From Pseudomonas syringae KCTC 12500 (GTDB taxonomy: Bacteria; Pseudomonadota; Gammaproteobacteria; Pseudomonadales; Pseudomonadaceae): a DNA stretch of 64,000 bases. A model generated the notes under the pieces. The model did not search any database, had not been told where the DNA came from, and saw only the letters and a list, made by a program, of their open reading frames with translations. The translations under genes were made by a program, and so were the position numbers. The DNA is taken from NCBI RefSeq assembly GCF_000507185.2, contig NZ_AYTM02000002.1, positions 1,263,501-1,327,500 of the forward strand, given 5' to 3'. Shown one piece after another: positions 46,204 through 55,588 of the stretch (position 1 is its first letter; every line of letters starts with the position of its first letter).

Positions 46204-46209
46204 TATAAT
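46204..46209 (+). promoter_or_regulatory. -10 box of smpB
   Basis: A perfect TATAAT lies only nine bases before the smpB ATG, so a start about seven bases downstream would leave a leader of roughly three nucleotides. No good -35 hexamer is seen at the usual distance, and no Shine-Dalgarno precedes the ATG. Confidence 0.5.
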
Positions 46210-46218
46210 GCGCCCCCT

Positions 46219-46701
46219 ATGGCTAAGCTCAAGAAACACCCCACAGGGACCATCGCGCAAAATAAGAAAGCGCGTCACGATTACTTCATCGAACACAAGT
46301 TCGAGGCCGGTCTGGTCCTGTCTGGCTGGGAAGTAAAAAGCCTGCGTGCCACCAAGGTACAGCTGGTCGACAGTTATGTGCTGCTCAAGGATGGCGAGGC
46401 CTGGCTGATGGGTTGCCACATCACGCCTCTCAAGACTGCCAGCACACACGTCATCGCTGACCCGACACGCACCCGCAAACTGCTGCTGAACAAGCGCGAG
46501 CTCGAAAAGCTCACCAGCTCGGTTCAGCAGAAAGGCTATGCCTGCGTCGCCCTTTCCGTTTACTGGAAGGAGCACCTGGTCAAGTGCGAAATTGCGCTGG
46601 GTAAAGGCAAGAAGGAATACGACAAGCGTCACACCGAACGCGAACGCGATTCGGACCGTGAACTCCAGCGTGCCGTGCGCTCCAAGGGCAAGGAAGACTA
46701 G
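46219..46701 (+). CDS. smpB: SsrA-binding protein SmpB
   Basis: Partner of tmRNA in rescue of stalled ribosomes, 160 aa from the ATG at 46219 ([20 protein letters not shown]). An in-frame extension to 46066 overlaps the divergent transporter and is rejected. Landmarks are [20 protein letters not shown] and the C-terminal tail [19 protein letters not shown]. It lies 0.7 kb from ssrA on the same strand. Confidence 0.98.
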   Translation: MAKLKKHPTGTIAQNKKARHDYFIEHKFEAGLVLSGWEVKSLRATKVQLVDSYVLLKDGEAWLMGCHITPLKTASTHVIADPTRTRKLLLNKRELEKLTSSVQQKGYACVALSVYWKEHLVKCEIALGKGKKEYDKRHTERERDSDRELQRAVRSKGKED

Positions 46702-46718
46702 GTCCCGGCGCTGGCGTG

Positions 46719-46748
46719 TGCCAGATGTCCTGACCCGGACATTTGGCA
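46719..46748. other. Hairpin in the smpB downstream gap
   Basis: The 308-base gap after smpB has no gene I can support. It contains the imperfect inverted repeat TGCCAGATGTCC/GGACATTTGGCA, without a T-run. The remaining part probably holds the promoter of the small secreted protein. Confidence 0.45.
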
Positions 46749-47009
46749 CTTCATATCGACCCCTTTACCCGCACACACCGCTCCACTCCCCCGCCTCAAC
46801 CCGTTCGATACCTCAAAGCGAAGATCGCCTCATTTTGGTGCTTGAATGCGCAATGTGGCTATTTCGCAGTATTCCGAAAATAAAATAGAACGCCTGCGTT
46901 ACACCACAGTCAATCCTTTAGGCCCAACTGTTAAACGGGCTTTCAAACCCCTCGGGCGACGGCCTCAAACACCGGCCATACCGAGTCCACAGGTTACAAG
47001 GAGAGACAC

Positions 47010-47294
47010 ATGAAGCGTACCGCCCTCACTGGATTGTTCCTCAGCGCCGCCCTGTTGGCTTCGCCGGTTTTTGCCGCCGATGATTTGTGCTCTGCCAATA
47101 TCAAGACTCTTGAAAACGCCCAAAACTCTACCAACACAAACCTGAGCACCGGAAACAAGGATATGCTCGAAACCACGGTGAAGAGCGCTAAGGCGGCCCA
47201 AGATCAAAAAGACGAGAAAAAATGCATTGAGATCACTCAGAAAGCTATCACGTCATTGAAGAACACCGGTTCGGGCAGCGAAGGCACCAAGTAA
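47010..47294 (+). CDS. Small secreted helical protein of unknown function
   Basis: A 94-residue exported protein: MKRTALTGLFLSAALLASPV signal with cleavage likely after VFA, then a polar Lys/Thr/Asn-rich, probably helical body with two cysteines (DLCSAN and KKCIEI) that may form a disulfide in the periplasm. GGAGAG precedes the ATG. I do not recognise a family. It lies between smpB and ssrA. Confidence 0.75.
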   Translation: MKRTALTGLFLSAALLASPVFAADDLCSANIKTLENAQNSTNTNLSTGNKDMLETTVKSAKAAQDQKDEKKCIEITQKAITSLKNTGSGSEGTK

Positions 47295-47374
47295 ACCTTC
47301 GAGCAGGCCAGCCAGCTACCCTGGCTGGCCTGAACGATTGCAGCAGACGGGTCGACGTGTCACGCCAATTGGCG

Positions 47375-47380
47375 TACACT
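47375..47380 (+). promoter_or_regulatory. Probable -10 box of ssrA
   Basis: TACACT lies 28 bases before the mature tmRNA 5' end, with TCGACG 17 bases further upstream as a weak -35. A short 5' precursor removed by RNase P would be expected. Confidence 0.45.
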
Positions 47381-47408
47381 GCGCCCCAGCGATTGCGAAA
47401 GCAGTCTC

Positions 47409-47800
47409 GGGGCCGATTTGGATTCGACGCCGGTGATGAAACTTTAGGTGCATGCCGAGTTGGTAACAGAACTCGTAAATCCACTGTTGCAACTTTCTAT
47501 AGTTGCCAATGACGAAACCTACGGGGAATACGCTCTCGCCGCGTAAGCGGTGCTAGCCTTCCTTCTGGCAGCTTCGGCTCCAGCAATCATTAGGGGATGC
47601 CTGTAAACCCGAAATGATTGTCATATAGAACAGGATCGTCGCCTAGTACGTTGTGGACGAAGCGACTAAAACTTACACAACTCGCCCAAAGCACCCTGCC
47701 CGTCGGGTCGCTGAGGGTTAACTTAATAGACACGGCTAAGCATGTAGTACCGACAGCGGAGTACTGGCGGACGGGGGTTCAAATCCCCCCGGCTCCACCA
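47409..47800 (+). ncRNA. ssrA: Transfer-messenger RNA (tmRNA)
   Basis: 392-nt tmRNA. The 5' end GGGGCCGATTTGGATTCGAC and the 3' end GGCTCCACCA pair as the tRNA-Ala-like acceptor stem, with CCA encoded. The 3' T arm GGGGGTTCAAATCCCCC is clear. The resume frame at 47505-47546 encodes ANDETYGEYALAA followed by TAA. Acts with SmpB to tag and release stalled products. It is also a frequent attachment site for genomic islands, relevant to the toxin gene next to it. Confidence 0.97.
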
Positions 47801-47812
47801 AATTGCAAATGA

Positions 47813-47836
47813 AGGCGCCCTAGGGCGTCTTTTTTT
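47813..47836 (+). terminator. Intrinsic terminator of ssrA
   Basis: GGCGCCC-TA-GGGCGTC stem followed by TTTTTTTG, 12 bases beyond the tmRNA 3' end. Confidence 0.85.
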
Positions 47837-48069
47837 GTGTATGTGACCCAGAAATACAGGGGTTTCGACGCTTTTGGAGTGCTATTGATATTGGCGCTCA
47901 AAAGGGTACTCCATGCACCTGATGCGAACTTCTGGAAGCGCACGGGCAAGCGGCTAGCACCGCGAATGATGACCCAAGAAGCACTGGGGGGCAGCGATGC
48001 CATGGAAACCAGGTCATCCACATGGCTCTTCAAAGGACCCGCCCCTCCAGGCGGATCCAGCCAGGGAGA
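47837..48069. other. Gap between ssrA and the TcA gene
   Basis: No gene is supported. Weak open frames exist on both strands (47837-48091 plus, 47779-48033 minus), but neither has a ribosome-binding site nor resembles an integrase or other family I recognise. It may be eroded island-junction DNA. Confidence 0.4.
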
Positions 48070-50991
48070 TTATGAAGAGCGGATCGTGTAGCTAATGTGC
48101 AAAATGATATCGTTCAGGCTTTCCAGCAGCGCCTTCTGTTTCGTTTCGGCCTGTGGGAAGCTGATTATCATGCTGCCCTCCCTGATATCTGCACCTTCAA
48201 ACGGTAACCAACGCGGGTCATTAAAGTCGGGCTGAAACTGACCGCTGTCATTCACGCCTCGCGAGATTGCCATGTTGTCGCAGCCCTGCGGTAACTCGTT
48301 CACACCACCGGTATAATTGAGTACCGCCTGAACATCCTGATAAGGTCCTAACAAGGCGGGCAGTGATACGCTGACCTGCTTGATTCGGCGTTGATCTCCC
48401 AGCCCGCTGGGGTAGTCATCAACTATATTCAGATCCGCCAGTGTAATTGACGCCGTTAACGCGCCGCTTTCGTCCAGCCTGACACGCTCGGCGCTGCCCT
48501 CTGGAGGCGTATCACCGTTCAGCAACGCCGACACCGCAGCTGACAGCTCAAACTGATCGGATTCTGCCAATGTGCTGCGATAAAAATCAGCCAGCGAAAC
48601 AGTGCGTGTGACTTCAAGAGCACGTTTAGACCACTTCATCCGTGCGGTTTCCAACTGCGCCAGATTGAGCATAAGTCCCTCGCCACAGGTAAGTCCGGCC
48701 CAGGTACCCTGCCATCCACCACCGCGAATGTAGGTATCGCTCTTACCACTCTCCCAGTGCCACGCCTTTTCGGCCATCAGGCAACGAGACACAGCCAGGT
48801 CGTAAAACTGGAAGTAAATGGTTGCCAAACGACCACGCAGCCAGCTGTAAAGAGCGCTATTACTAAACTTGGTCTGCAGGAAGTCTAACTGCGCCTGTGC
48901 TTGTCCTTGCTGCATTTCCAAGTGAGTTTTCTGCAGTTCAGCAGACTCTATGCGTACATCCAGAGCCGCCAGCTGAGCCTCAATCTGATGGATATCACCT
49001 TCTGCATTGTTGCGCTGGATTTCCCACTCCTCACGCCGGCGACGGTACATCTCTTCCTGCGAAATGCGGGAACTGTCCATCATCAAACCGTCGGAGTCTA
49101 TGGTAATGCCAAGACCCACTATGTTGCCTACAGCACCAAAGTTCATCCCCCCATTGGCCAGCCCGAAGACATTAGGCGCAAGATCCAGAGTAGCCGCCGT
49201 CATATGTACCATCTTGGCTCCGGTAGCAAGCGATTTTGCGCTTTTTTGTGCATCCAGAGACAGGCGCTCGCGGGCATTGAGGTCTTCATCATATAAGCGC
49301 GAGTAACTGTCAAATCGTAGCTGGGCACTGTCTTTGGTGCGAGAAAGGACCGCTTTTTCGGCCTCCAGATCTCTGAGCATGCCCTCTTGTACGCGGATAC
49401 TGCTGGCCATCAACTCAGTGCCCTGGTTTTGCAATAAGGCATTCAGTGATTCTGCATCTTGGCGCTCGAGCACGCCCTGCACCGCATTACCAAACTGAAT
49501 AAGTTGAAATACCAGCCCGCGAGCACTTTCCAGCATCGGATCAAACCGCCAAAGAGGGAGAGAGGTGACGGGGAGCTCTGACCCGCCACTACTTTCTGCG
49601 GCCACGGCAGCGTTGAGCAGGGCCTTTGGATCCGCAGGCTTTGCAAATAGCGGTAACAGCAGCGGCTGGCCATCTAGCGTCAGGTTATGCCGCAAGTTGT
49701 ACATGCGTTGGCGCAACGTTAACCAGTAGCCCTGCATCACCTCGTTGACTTCAGGCAGGAACATTGCACTCGCCGCGGCCGTGTTTGTAGATGCCATAGC
49801 CTTAAGGGTTTCGGCTCTCCCCTCGCGCAGTAAGCTCAATACGGTCACGTGTTGCTCAGCCAACGCCTGAGAGGATGCCTCGCCTAGCGATGGCTCAGTC
49901 CACTGCGCATTAGCGCGGATGTAGGGCTGTTCACCCAGCAGGTTCAGAGCCTGGCTGTACCAGACTTTTGCCTCGGTGAGGGTATCTCGCTCAAGCTTGC
50001 GGTAGGCAGAGTCGCCTCGAGCAATAAGCAAGTCCAATGCCCGCATGAAGGTAGCGACCTTGTAGTGCATAGGGTCATTTTGCGCCACGGCATCAGGATC
50101 TACGGCTTTGAGCGGGGCGTCGTTCCAACTGGTGTCCTCTTGGAGTGGGCGCACGTTCCAGTTACGGTCGACATGCTGACCGCGAACAACATAACCCGAC
50201 GGGCTCCATACATAGCGCAACCATTGATCAGCCAACGTGAATTGTTGTTCTTGCAGGAAGCGTTGCGCCGACATCATTGGGGTGTAGTAGAACAGCTCCC
50301 AGAAGTACAGGGCGTTGGCGCCTGAGAAGTCCATCGGTACGGTGCTATTATCACGCCCCGTAACGCTGTGGACTATATACTGAGCAAGAGCCCCCGCATG
50401 CCCGGGTCTCGCGATATCGACAGGTCGACTGTCAGGTAAGTAACCAATCCAAACACTTTGGTTATTCGCGCTATTGAAGTCTGCACCTTGATACTGTATC
50501 CGCAGGTGAATCTCTTGTTCTAAAAACCAGCCGCCGCCAGGATAAGGAACAAACAGCTCCACTGGAGTTATAGCCTGATCACTGAGATTCCCCGACCACG
50601 CGAGATAATTATCATCAACCTCAGCAAATGATTGATAATAAATCTTTACCCATTTTTCATCGCCGTGTTGCGCCTGGTCATAGACGGGCAAATTAAGCGT
50701 CACAAAAAACCCCTCGCCCAGCTGAGGTTCCTGAATCTCTTGCGTCTCGTAGCTAAGAATAGTGTCAATACCTGAAGCAGCCCGCTCCACCAACTGGCGG
50801 GCAAACAGTGTATTGAGACGTGTGCGATAGGCGTCGACCTCCATATATTGAGCTTTTTCATGGGTGTTTTTTATTTTGATGATGTTTGTTGCATCAGAAG
50901 CATTGCGATTTAGGGTGACAAGCCAATCCATATGATCAGCACTTAAAACGGTTAAACTGAAAGCCAAATCATAAGAGGGAGTCCCCCCCCC
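48070..50991 (-). CDS. Tc toxin A component, C-terminal part (frameshifted from the upstream part)
   Basis: About 973 codons that continue the toxin A gene in another frame, beginning at the G9 run and reading TPSYDLAFSLTVLSADHMDW. It holds the central receptor-binding/linker region, the pore-forming helical region, and the C-terminal TcB-binding domain recognisable around LRGRLATIYFQFYDLAVSRC and WESGKSDTYIRGGGWQG. It ends IILHISYTIRSS, a usual TcA end. No start codon with a ribosome-binding site is seen at its beginning, so it is unlikely to be translated alone. With one G fewer in the run the two parts fuse to about 2505 residues, the normal TcA size. The coding frame shows no other stop, suggesting recent or reversible disruption. 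Confidence 0.85.
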   Translation of the reverse strand, partial: GGGTPSYDLAFSLTVLSADHMDWLVTLNRNASDATNIIKIKNTHEKAQYMEVDAYRTRLNTLFARQLVERAASGIDTILSYETQEIQEPQLGEGFFVTLNLPVYDQAQHGDEKWVKIYYQSFAEVDDNYLAWSGNLSDQAITPVELFVPYPGGGWFLEQEIHLRIQYQGADFNSANNQSVWIGYLPDSRPVDIARPGHAGALAQYIVHSVTGRDNSTVPMDFSGANALYFWELFYYTPMMSAQRFLQEQQFTLADQWLRYVWSPSGYVVRGQHVDRNWNVRPLQEDTSWNDAPLKAVDPDAVAQNDPMHYKVATFMRALDLLIARGDSAYRKLERDTLTEAKVWYSQALNLLGEQPYIRANAQWTEPSLGEASSQALAEQHVTVLSLLREGRAETLKAMASTNTAAASAMFLPEVNEVMQGYWLTLRQRMYNLRHNLTLDGQPLLLPLFAKPADPKALLNAAVAAESSGGSELPVTSLPLWRFDPMLESARGLVFQLIQFGNAVQGVLERQDAESLNALLQNQGTELMASSIRVQEGMLRDLEAEKAVLSRTKDSAQLRFDSYSRLYDEDLNARERLSLDAQKSAKSLATGAKMVHMTAATLDLAPNVFGLANGGMNFGAVGNIVGLGITIDSDGLMMDSSRISQEEMYRRRREEWEIQRNNAEGDIHQIEAQLAALDVRIESAELQKTHLEMQQGQAQAQLDFLQTKFSNSALYSWLRGRLATIYFQFYDLAVSRCLMAEKAWHWESGKSDTYIRGGGWQGTWAGLTCGEGLMLNLAQLETARMKWSKRALEVTRTVSLADFYRSTLAESDQFELSAAVSALLNGDTPPEGSAERVRLDESGALTASITLADLNIVDDYPSGLGDQRRIKQVSVSLPALLGPYQDVQAVLNYTGGVNELPQGCDNMAISRGVNDSGQFQPDFNDPRWLPFEGADIREGSMIISFPQAETKQKALLESLNDIILHISYTIRSS

Positions 50992-53900
50992 AGTCCTTAC
51001 TAATTTCAATATCATTAACGTTAAAATTATAAAGTATCCCATCTTCGCCATTAAATGGAGGAAGAGGATCGACATAATTTATGGCCGAAAAAGTCTGATT
51101 TTTTTTGCCGTCATAAACATTTAATATAACGACTTCAGGTGAAAGAGGGTGAAGCGTATTGAGCATCCATTGAGGTTGCGTATAAAATCCATAAAGGTCG
51201 TATAAAAAATCTATCCTCACATAATGGCCACGCTCACCCGGAGCAAGCATCGAATCAGGAAACGGATCATCATAAACCACTACGTAATATGAACTTAAAC
51301 TTACGCTACCACCCACTAAAACCTGGGGGCCATGAATTTCATAATTCACAGTGACCGCAAGAGGCTTTGTGAGCGACATAGAATATCTAAAAAGCACACC
51401 TATTTTTTTATTATATCTAACAAACCATACATTGTCGTCATCAGAGTGCAATTGTCTAAATAAAGACACTTCAGTAAAGCTGCTATCAATTAAAGATATC
51501 GTTTTTACAGCCTCAGGAATGTGCGGTGAAATCTTTACCTGCTTAGCGATGGAAAGTAGCGCATTAAGTTCTGACCCATTTGAGTCAACCGTATAACTTC
51601 CAGACCAATATGAGAAATTATAATTTTGCGAATACGCCCAAGCAGGCACCTCCCCCAACACACTCAACCCGTGAGTATATTTATTATTTATAATATTTTC
51701 TTTAGCGGTATCAAGCTCGTACTTCATGGATGCAAGAAAAGTGGGAGCGGAGTCTTCCCTCTGATCCGACGTCATGTCTTCATAAACATAGACTAAATGC
51801 ATGTCACTTTCAGCCGGCTCATCTGATGTATAACTCTCCCCTTTTTTATAGAGCAGCACCGCCATAGTTGTTTCAGCGTCATAACTAGTGCAATACAGCC
51901 CTGGCGGCTCAATGACCGGCTCATTGCCCGACTCAATGGCCCCTGCAAATGACTTTATTTTGTCAGTCACATCAATGATTTTCGGTGACGTCCAGTTGCC
52001 GTCGTAACGCAGGTAGGAAATATTGATGGCGTAATCAAACACTTTCGTAGTGCCCGGCATACCTTGCGCATCAGGCGGTGTCACGTCTTTTCGCTCTAAC
52101 CAGCACAGATACAGGCGCGATTTGAAAATCACTGGCCGGATGCAGTCTCCCCACGGCTGTGCGGCACACTCTATCTTGCGCCAGTCTGTCCAGGCGTTCG
52201 CCGCTAATTGGCCGTCTTCACCGCGCCGGCCTTCATCCGCACTGCGCCAGTAGAATTCACGCACTTCGCTCTGGTTAGTTCCGACGAAGTAGGTCTTCCC
52301 CTCGTGGACGTCCAGGTTGTCGTGATAGCCACTGATCACCCTGAGATTGGCCACCTCCTCAAAACTGTTGAGGTAGGTGTTGAATGCGTCCCCGACCGTA
52401 TCGGTATTGAGTTGCGCCTGCCCCAACGTTTGCAGCATCGTATTCATCATGCCGCTTTGGCCCAGACGCACCGTGGGATCAACGTAGTTCTCCGGGTAGT
52501 AGACTAACTTCGCCGCGCCTGCCCAGGTGCTGTAGCGCTGGTTATAGCGTTCCCAGTCGGTAAAGAATTGCCCCGTCACTGTCGCCTTATCCACGAAACC
52601 TTGTGACTCGGGCGCACTTAAGGTCCGTTGTATAAATGTCTGCAAGCTCACGATGGCTTCAGCCACTCGAGAGGTCATGACCTGCGGCCCGTTAAGGTTG
52701 TCCAAAAGCAGATATTGATAAAGCCCTTCGCGGGAGCTATTTGCCAACTGGGCAGTCGTCCCGGACTTGAGCAAATAACCGCACAGGGCGGCGCTGAGTC
52801 CGGAGGCCAAAGCGGCCTCCATGCCTTTCGTCTCGTTTTGCGATAGTCCGGCTGAGAACGCATCTGCAACGCGCACCCAGTCGTCCCATGCCGGCTGATT
52901 ATCTGCTGCATAGTCCAGCGCAAGCAGCTCCCCGATATTCACGGGTGTCACACCAAAGGCGGCGCTCAATGCCGCCCACTGCAACACAGCGTCGATCTCC
53001 GACCACGCACTCAGCTGTGTGTCTGAGGCTGCTTGAGCCTCGGCAAATGCTTGCTCAGTAGCCTGCTCGAACCTTGCCGCATCGTCATTCAGCGCAATGG
53101 CAAGATCGGCCGGGGTAAGGGTATCCGCCACAAAGGCTGCCAATAAGGTAGACGCACCATCACCCAGGCTTTTTAGCCAGGCACTAAAGTTACACAGCGC
53201 TTGTACCGTTGCCAAAGCACGCGGCAACACCACAGTCTCTGGCACAGGACCCAAGAGCCGAGCAGGACTGGCTACAAACAATGAAAAGGCTTGGGGGTTG
53301 ATACCTGTGGCGTAATAGATCAGCGCCAATTGCGCCAGGCCGTAGCAAAAGGCAACGGCCTTCACATCGTTGGTCGCCGCCCCGTCCCAGAACTGGTCCA
53401 CAGTCCACTCAGCGGGTTGGAGGCCATTGGCCCAAGCAAGAACCGACTCAGCCACTGCGGCGGACGGTAGCGCTAAAGAGGAAACCAAAACGGGTGCAAG
53501 AAGAGAGATACGTTTAGCCAACGTATCGACGTCACCGTTAGCGTCTATCACTCGCTTGACTTCGTCCAGTAGCGCCGAAATTTCGGTGCTGGCCACCTGC
53601 ATAAATGTGGGGCGTGTTAGCAGCTCAACGGAGGCAACGGTCAGTTTTCGGGCGTTAAGCCACTGCGTCAGGCTGTCGACCTTTTGCAGCCAACCTGACC
53701 ATAGCTGAGTATTCTCTAGCTCGGAGGTGAGCCTGGGTAAGTCAGCAACTTTTAGTAATTGCCCTAGCTCCGCCACACTAAGCCCATGCAGTCGGGCCCA
53801 ACGACTCAAGGCGTACATCGCTGAAAGATTTTTCAGGTTAAGGGTAAATGCGCCTGTAGATACGCTATTGTCGAATATACTTAGCAACGTAAAAAGACCC

Positions 53901-55588
53901 ACATCATCAACGTTAAACGCGCGTTTCAAAACAGCTTTTTCAAAAGAGTGGTCAGCCGCGTTATCCGGCAGCAGGTTTATCTGGGTCGTCGACGGCGCGA
54001 ATGACTCGCCATTGAGCGGTGGACTATTAAACACCTGATCAAACAGGCTTTGATTGTCGTCATACCCCGATTGAGACAACAATCCTCCGCAGAGCACCAA
54101 CGCTTCTTCAGGCTCAACGCCATAACGCTGTACGCAGCGCTGAACCTGGAACAGAAGCTGCAATGTCTCATCGGTAATATTATTAGGATTTACGCTATTG
54201 ACAATGATTTCCAAGGAATGAGGATGGAGGCCAGTGGCACGCCATAGACGGATGGCCTTGTTCAATTTCAGAATATGACTCTCAGGCTGGGATACAACAG
54301 AAACATTGTAATTAATCCAAGAAGCCGGGATAGTACTTTGATCGACTGGATTATACCTGGTCAAATAAAGCGAAAATTCACCCTGCGGTATTTCTGAGGG
54401 TATAGTAATTGTGTAGGTTATACCAACCTCATGATTAGGCCCCTCACTATTATCGTACAGCACATCACCTAATCCATCATCTTTATTGACCCGCAGCCCA
54501 AACATGCCGCCGCCCGGATATGCATCATAAAAATTAAACTTAATCTTAAACACCCCATCCTTCTCAGGGAAGAGCCAGCAAAAATTAAATTTAGCACCGG
54601 AGATCCTTTGCAGACGATAGATATTTTCATCCAACGTTACCGTCAATACATTATTAACATATTCACCGAGCTCACCTCCCCCTTGCGGCCGATAGATAAA
54701 TAGCGCTACCTCTTCATCACTAAGACCGTAGTAACTACGCAACCCCTGCGAGCTCATCAAGTATTCCGCTGGTAAGTCTCCAAAATTACTAATGTATAAT
54801 GCCTCAGCGTTTTCTTCAGTGATCTCCTCGGTCAGAATCCTGTACAACTCAGGGGGTATATCAAACGCCATTGCCGCCATGGTGGCCCCGGAAAACAACC
54901 CCGTTACCCTAGGGTTAGCCGCCAACTGTTTAAACTTGGGGTCCTTCTGTATACGACTCTGACGCAGACGTGCATGGGGGTGGTGATACGGGGTCGAGGC
55001 ACTGAGTCGAAATTCAGCCAGGGCTTCCAATACCGCATTTTGATCATCAACCGCCATCTCCTTGCCGGCCAAGGTCATTAATACCTCATTGGAGAGCGAG
55101 AGTGCAGAAACCTCCTTGCTCATATTGCTCTGGCTGAGTAATAACCCCTTTAGGTCGGGCCGGCGCTTATCAATGTGATAAGGCGACTCTTCCGGGTACA
55201 AGCCGCGAGCATTGCGGTAGAGAGCCGTCAGGTAGGCCGCGGGTGAGAACATCGATGATACAGAGCCTGGTGAAGTATAGGCACTGGCGCGATTACCAAA
55301 CTGTTCTTCATAATCACGTAGCGATTCGCCCGGAGGGTTGATGCCCAAACGCACTGCGTTTTTCAGCAATGGAGAGGATCGAGCCAGCAAGCATTTCTCG
55401 TAAATTAGCGCCGCCTCTCGCTCCTCTCGGGCAGCCTCGTACAGTTCATCGACCTCACTGAATAATAACTTGCGAGTCGATAGCTTCTGGCGGAAGGCTG
55501 CGACGGATGTCAGCGCCTGCGCAGCCAGTGAATCCAGCCCCGCACGCGCTGACAAGCGTTTTATTTGGGACATTCTATTAAGACCCAT
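50969..55588 (-). CDS. Tc toxin A component, N-terminal part (TcdA/TcaA-like), cut by frameshift
   Basis: 1539 residues from the ATG at 55588 (MGLNRMSQIKRLSARAGL), which has AAGGA seven bases upstream. The N terminus carries the SpvA/VRP1-type domain (PGSVSSMFSPAAYLTALYRN, about residues 120-185), followed by the large alpha-helical shell, an inserted PA14-like or beta-rich segment (about residues 320-435, with FYDAYPGGGMFGLRVN), and a neuraminidase-like domain (QRYSTWAGAAKLVYYPENYV onward). TcA proteins form the pentameric pore that injects the TcB-TcC toxin cocoon into insect or other eukaryotic cells. The frame leaves at TGA 50969 directly after the G9 run. Base composition is patchy, much lower in G+C than neighbours around 51000-51830. 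Confidence 0.88.
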   Translation of the reverse strand: MGLNRMSQIKRLSARAGLDSLAAQALTSVAAFRQKLSTRKLLFSEVDELYEAAREEREAALIYEKCLLARSSPLLKNAVRLGINPPGESLRDYEEQFGNRASAYTSPGSVSSMFSPAAYLTALYRNARGLYPEESPYHIDKRRPDLKGLLLSQSNMSKEVSALSLSNEVLMTLAGKEMAVDDQNAVLEALAEFRLSASTPYHHPHARLRQSRIQKDPKFKQLAANPRVTGLFSGATMAAMAFDIPPELYRILTEEITEENAEALYISNFGDLPAEYLMSSQGLRSYYGLSDEEVALFIYRPQGGGELGEYVNNVLTVTLDENIYRLQRISGAKFNFCWLFPEKDGVFKIKFNFYDAYPGGGMFGLRVNKDDGLGDVLYDNSEGPNHEVGITYTITIPSEIPQGEFSLYLTRYNPVDQSTIPASWINYNVSVVSQPESHILKLNKAIRLWRATGLHPHSLEIIVNSVNPNNITDETLQLLFQVQRCVQRYGVEPEEALVLCGGLLSQSGYDDNQSLFDQVFNSPPLNGESFAPSTTQINLLPDNAADHSFEKAVLKRAFNVDDVGLFTLLSIFDNSVSTGAFTLNLKNLSAMYALSRWARLHGLSVAELGQLLKVADLPRLTSELENTQLWSGWLQKVDSLTQWLNARKLTVASVELLTRPTFMQVASTEISALLDEVKRVIDANGDVDTLAKRISLLAPVLVSSLALPSAAVAESVLAWANGLQPAEWTVDQFWDGAATNDVKAVAFCYGLAQLALIYYATGINPQAFSLFVASPARLLGPVPETVVLPRALATVQALCNFSAWLKSLGDGASTLLAAFVADTLTPADLAIALNDDAARFEQATEQAFAEAQAASDTQLSAWSEIDAVLQWAALSAAFGVTPVNIGELLALDYAADNQPAWDDWVRVADAFSAGLSQNETKGMEAALASGLSAALCGYLLKSGTTAQLANSSREGLYQYLLLDNLNGPQVMTSRVAEAIVSLQTFIQRTLSAPESQGFVDKATVTGQFFTDWERYNQRYSTWAGAAKLVYYPENYVDPTVRLGQSGMMNTMLQTLGQAQLNTDTVGDAFNTYLNSFEEVANLRVISGYHDNLDVHEGKTYFVGTNQSEVREFYWRSADEGRRGEDGQLAANAWTDWRKIECAAQPWGDCIRPVIFKSRLYLCWLERKDVTPPDAQGMPGTTKVFDYAINISYLRYDGNWTSPKIIDVTDKIKSFAGAIESGNEPVIEPPGLYCTSYDAETTMAVLLYKKGESYTSDEPAESDMHLVYVYEDMTSDQREDSAPTFLASMKYELDTAKENIINNKYTHGLSVLGEVPAWAYSQNYNFSYWSGSYTVDSNGSELNALLSIAKQVKISPHIPEAVKTISLIDSSFTEVSLFRQLHSDDDNVWFVRYNKKIGVLFRYSMSLTKPLAVTVNYEIHGPQVLVGGSVSLSSYYVVVYDDPFPDSMLAPGERGHYVRIDFLYDLYGFYTQPQWMLNTLHPLSPEVVILNVYDGKKNQTFSAINYVDPLPPFNGEDGILYNFNVNDIEISKDWGGDSLL
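50983..50991 (-). repeat. G9 homopolymer at the TcA frame break
   Basis: Nine consecutive G on the coding (minus) strand. Reading with nine gives KDWGGDSLL-stop; with eight it gives KDWGGTPSYDLAF, joining both halves. Such a tract is a slippage hot spot. Confidence 0.9.

Noticed and set aside
47837..48091. 84-codon plus-strand frame after ssrA as an integrase fragment
   Set aside because: No integrase motifs (catalytic Arg/His/Tyr boxes) can be seen, and it overlaps the toxin 3' end; recorded only as a gap.
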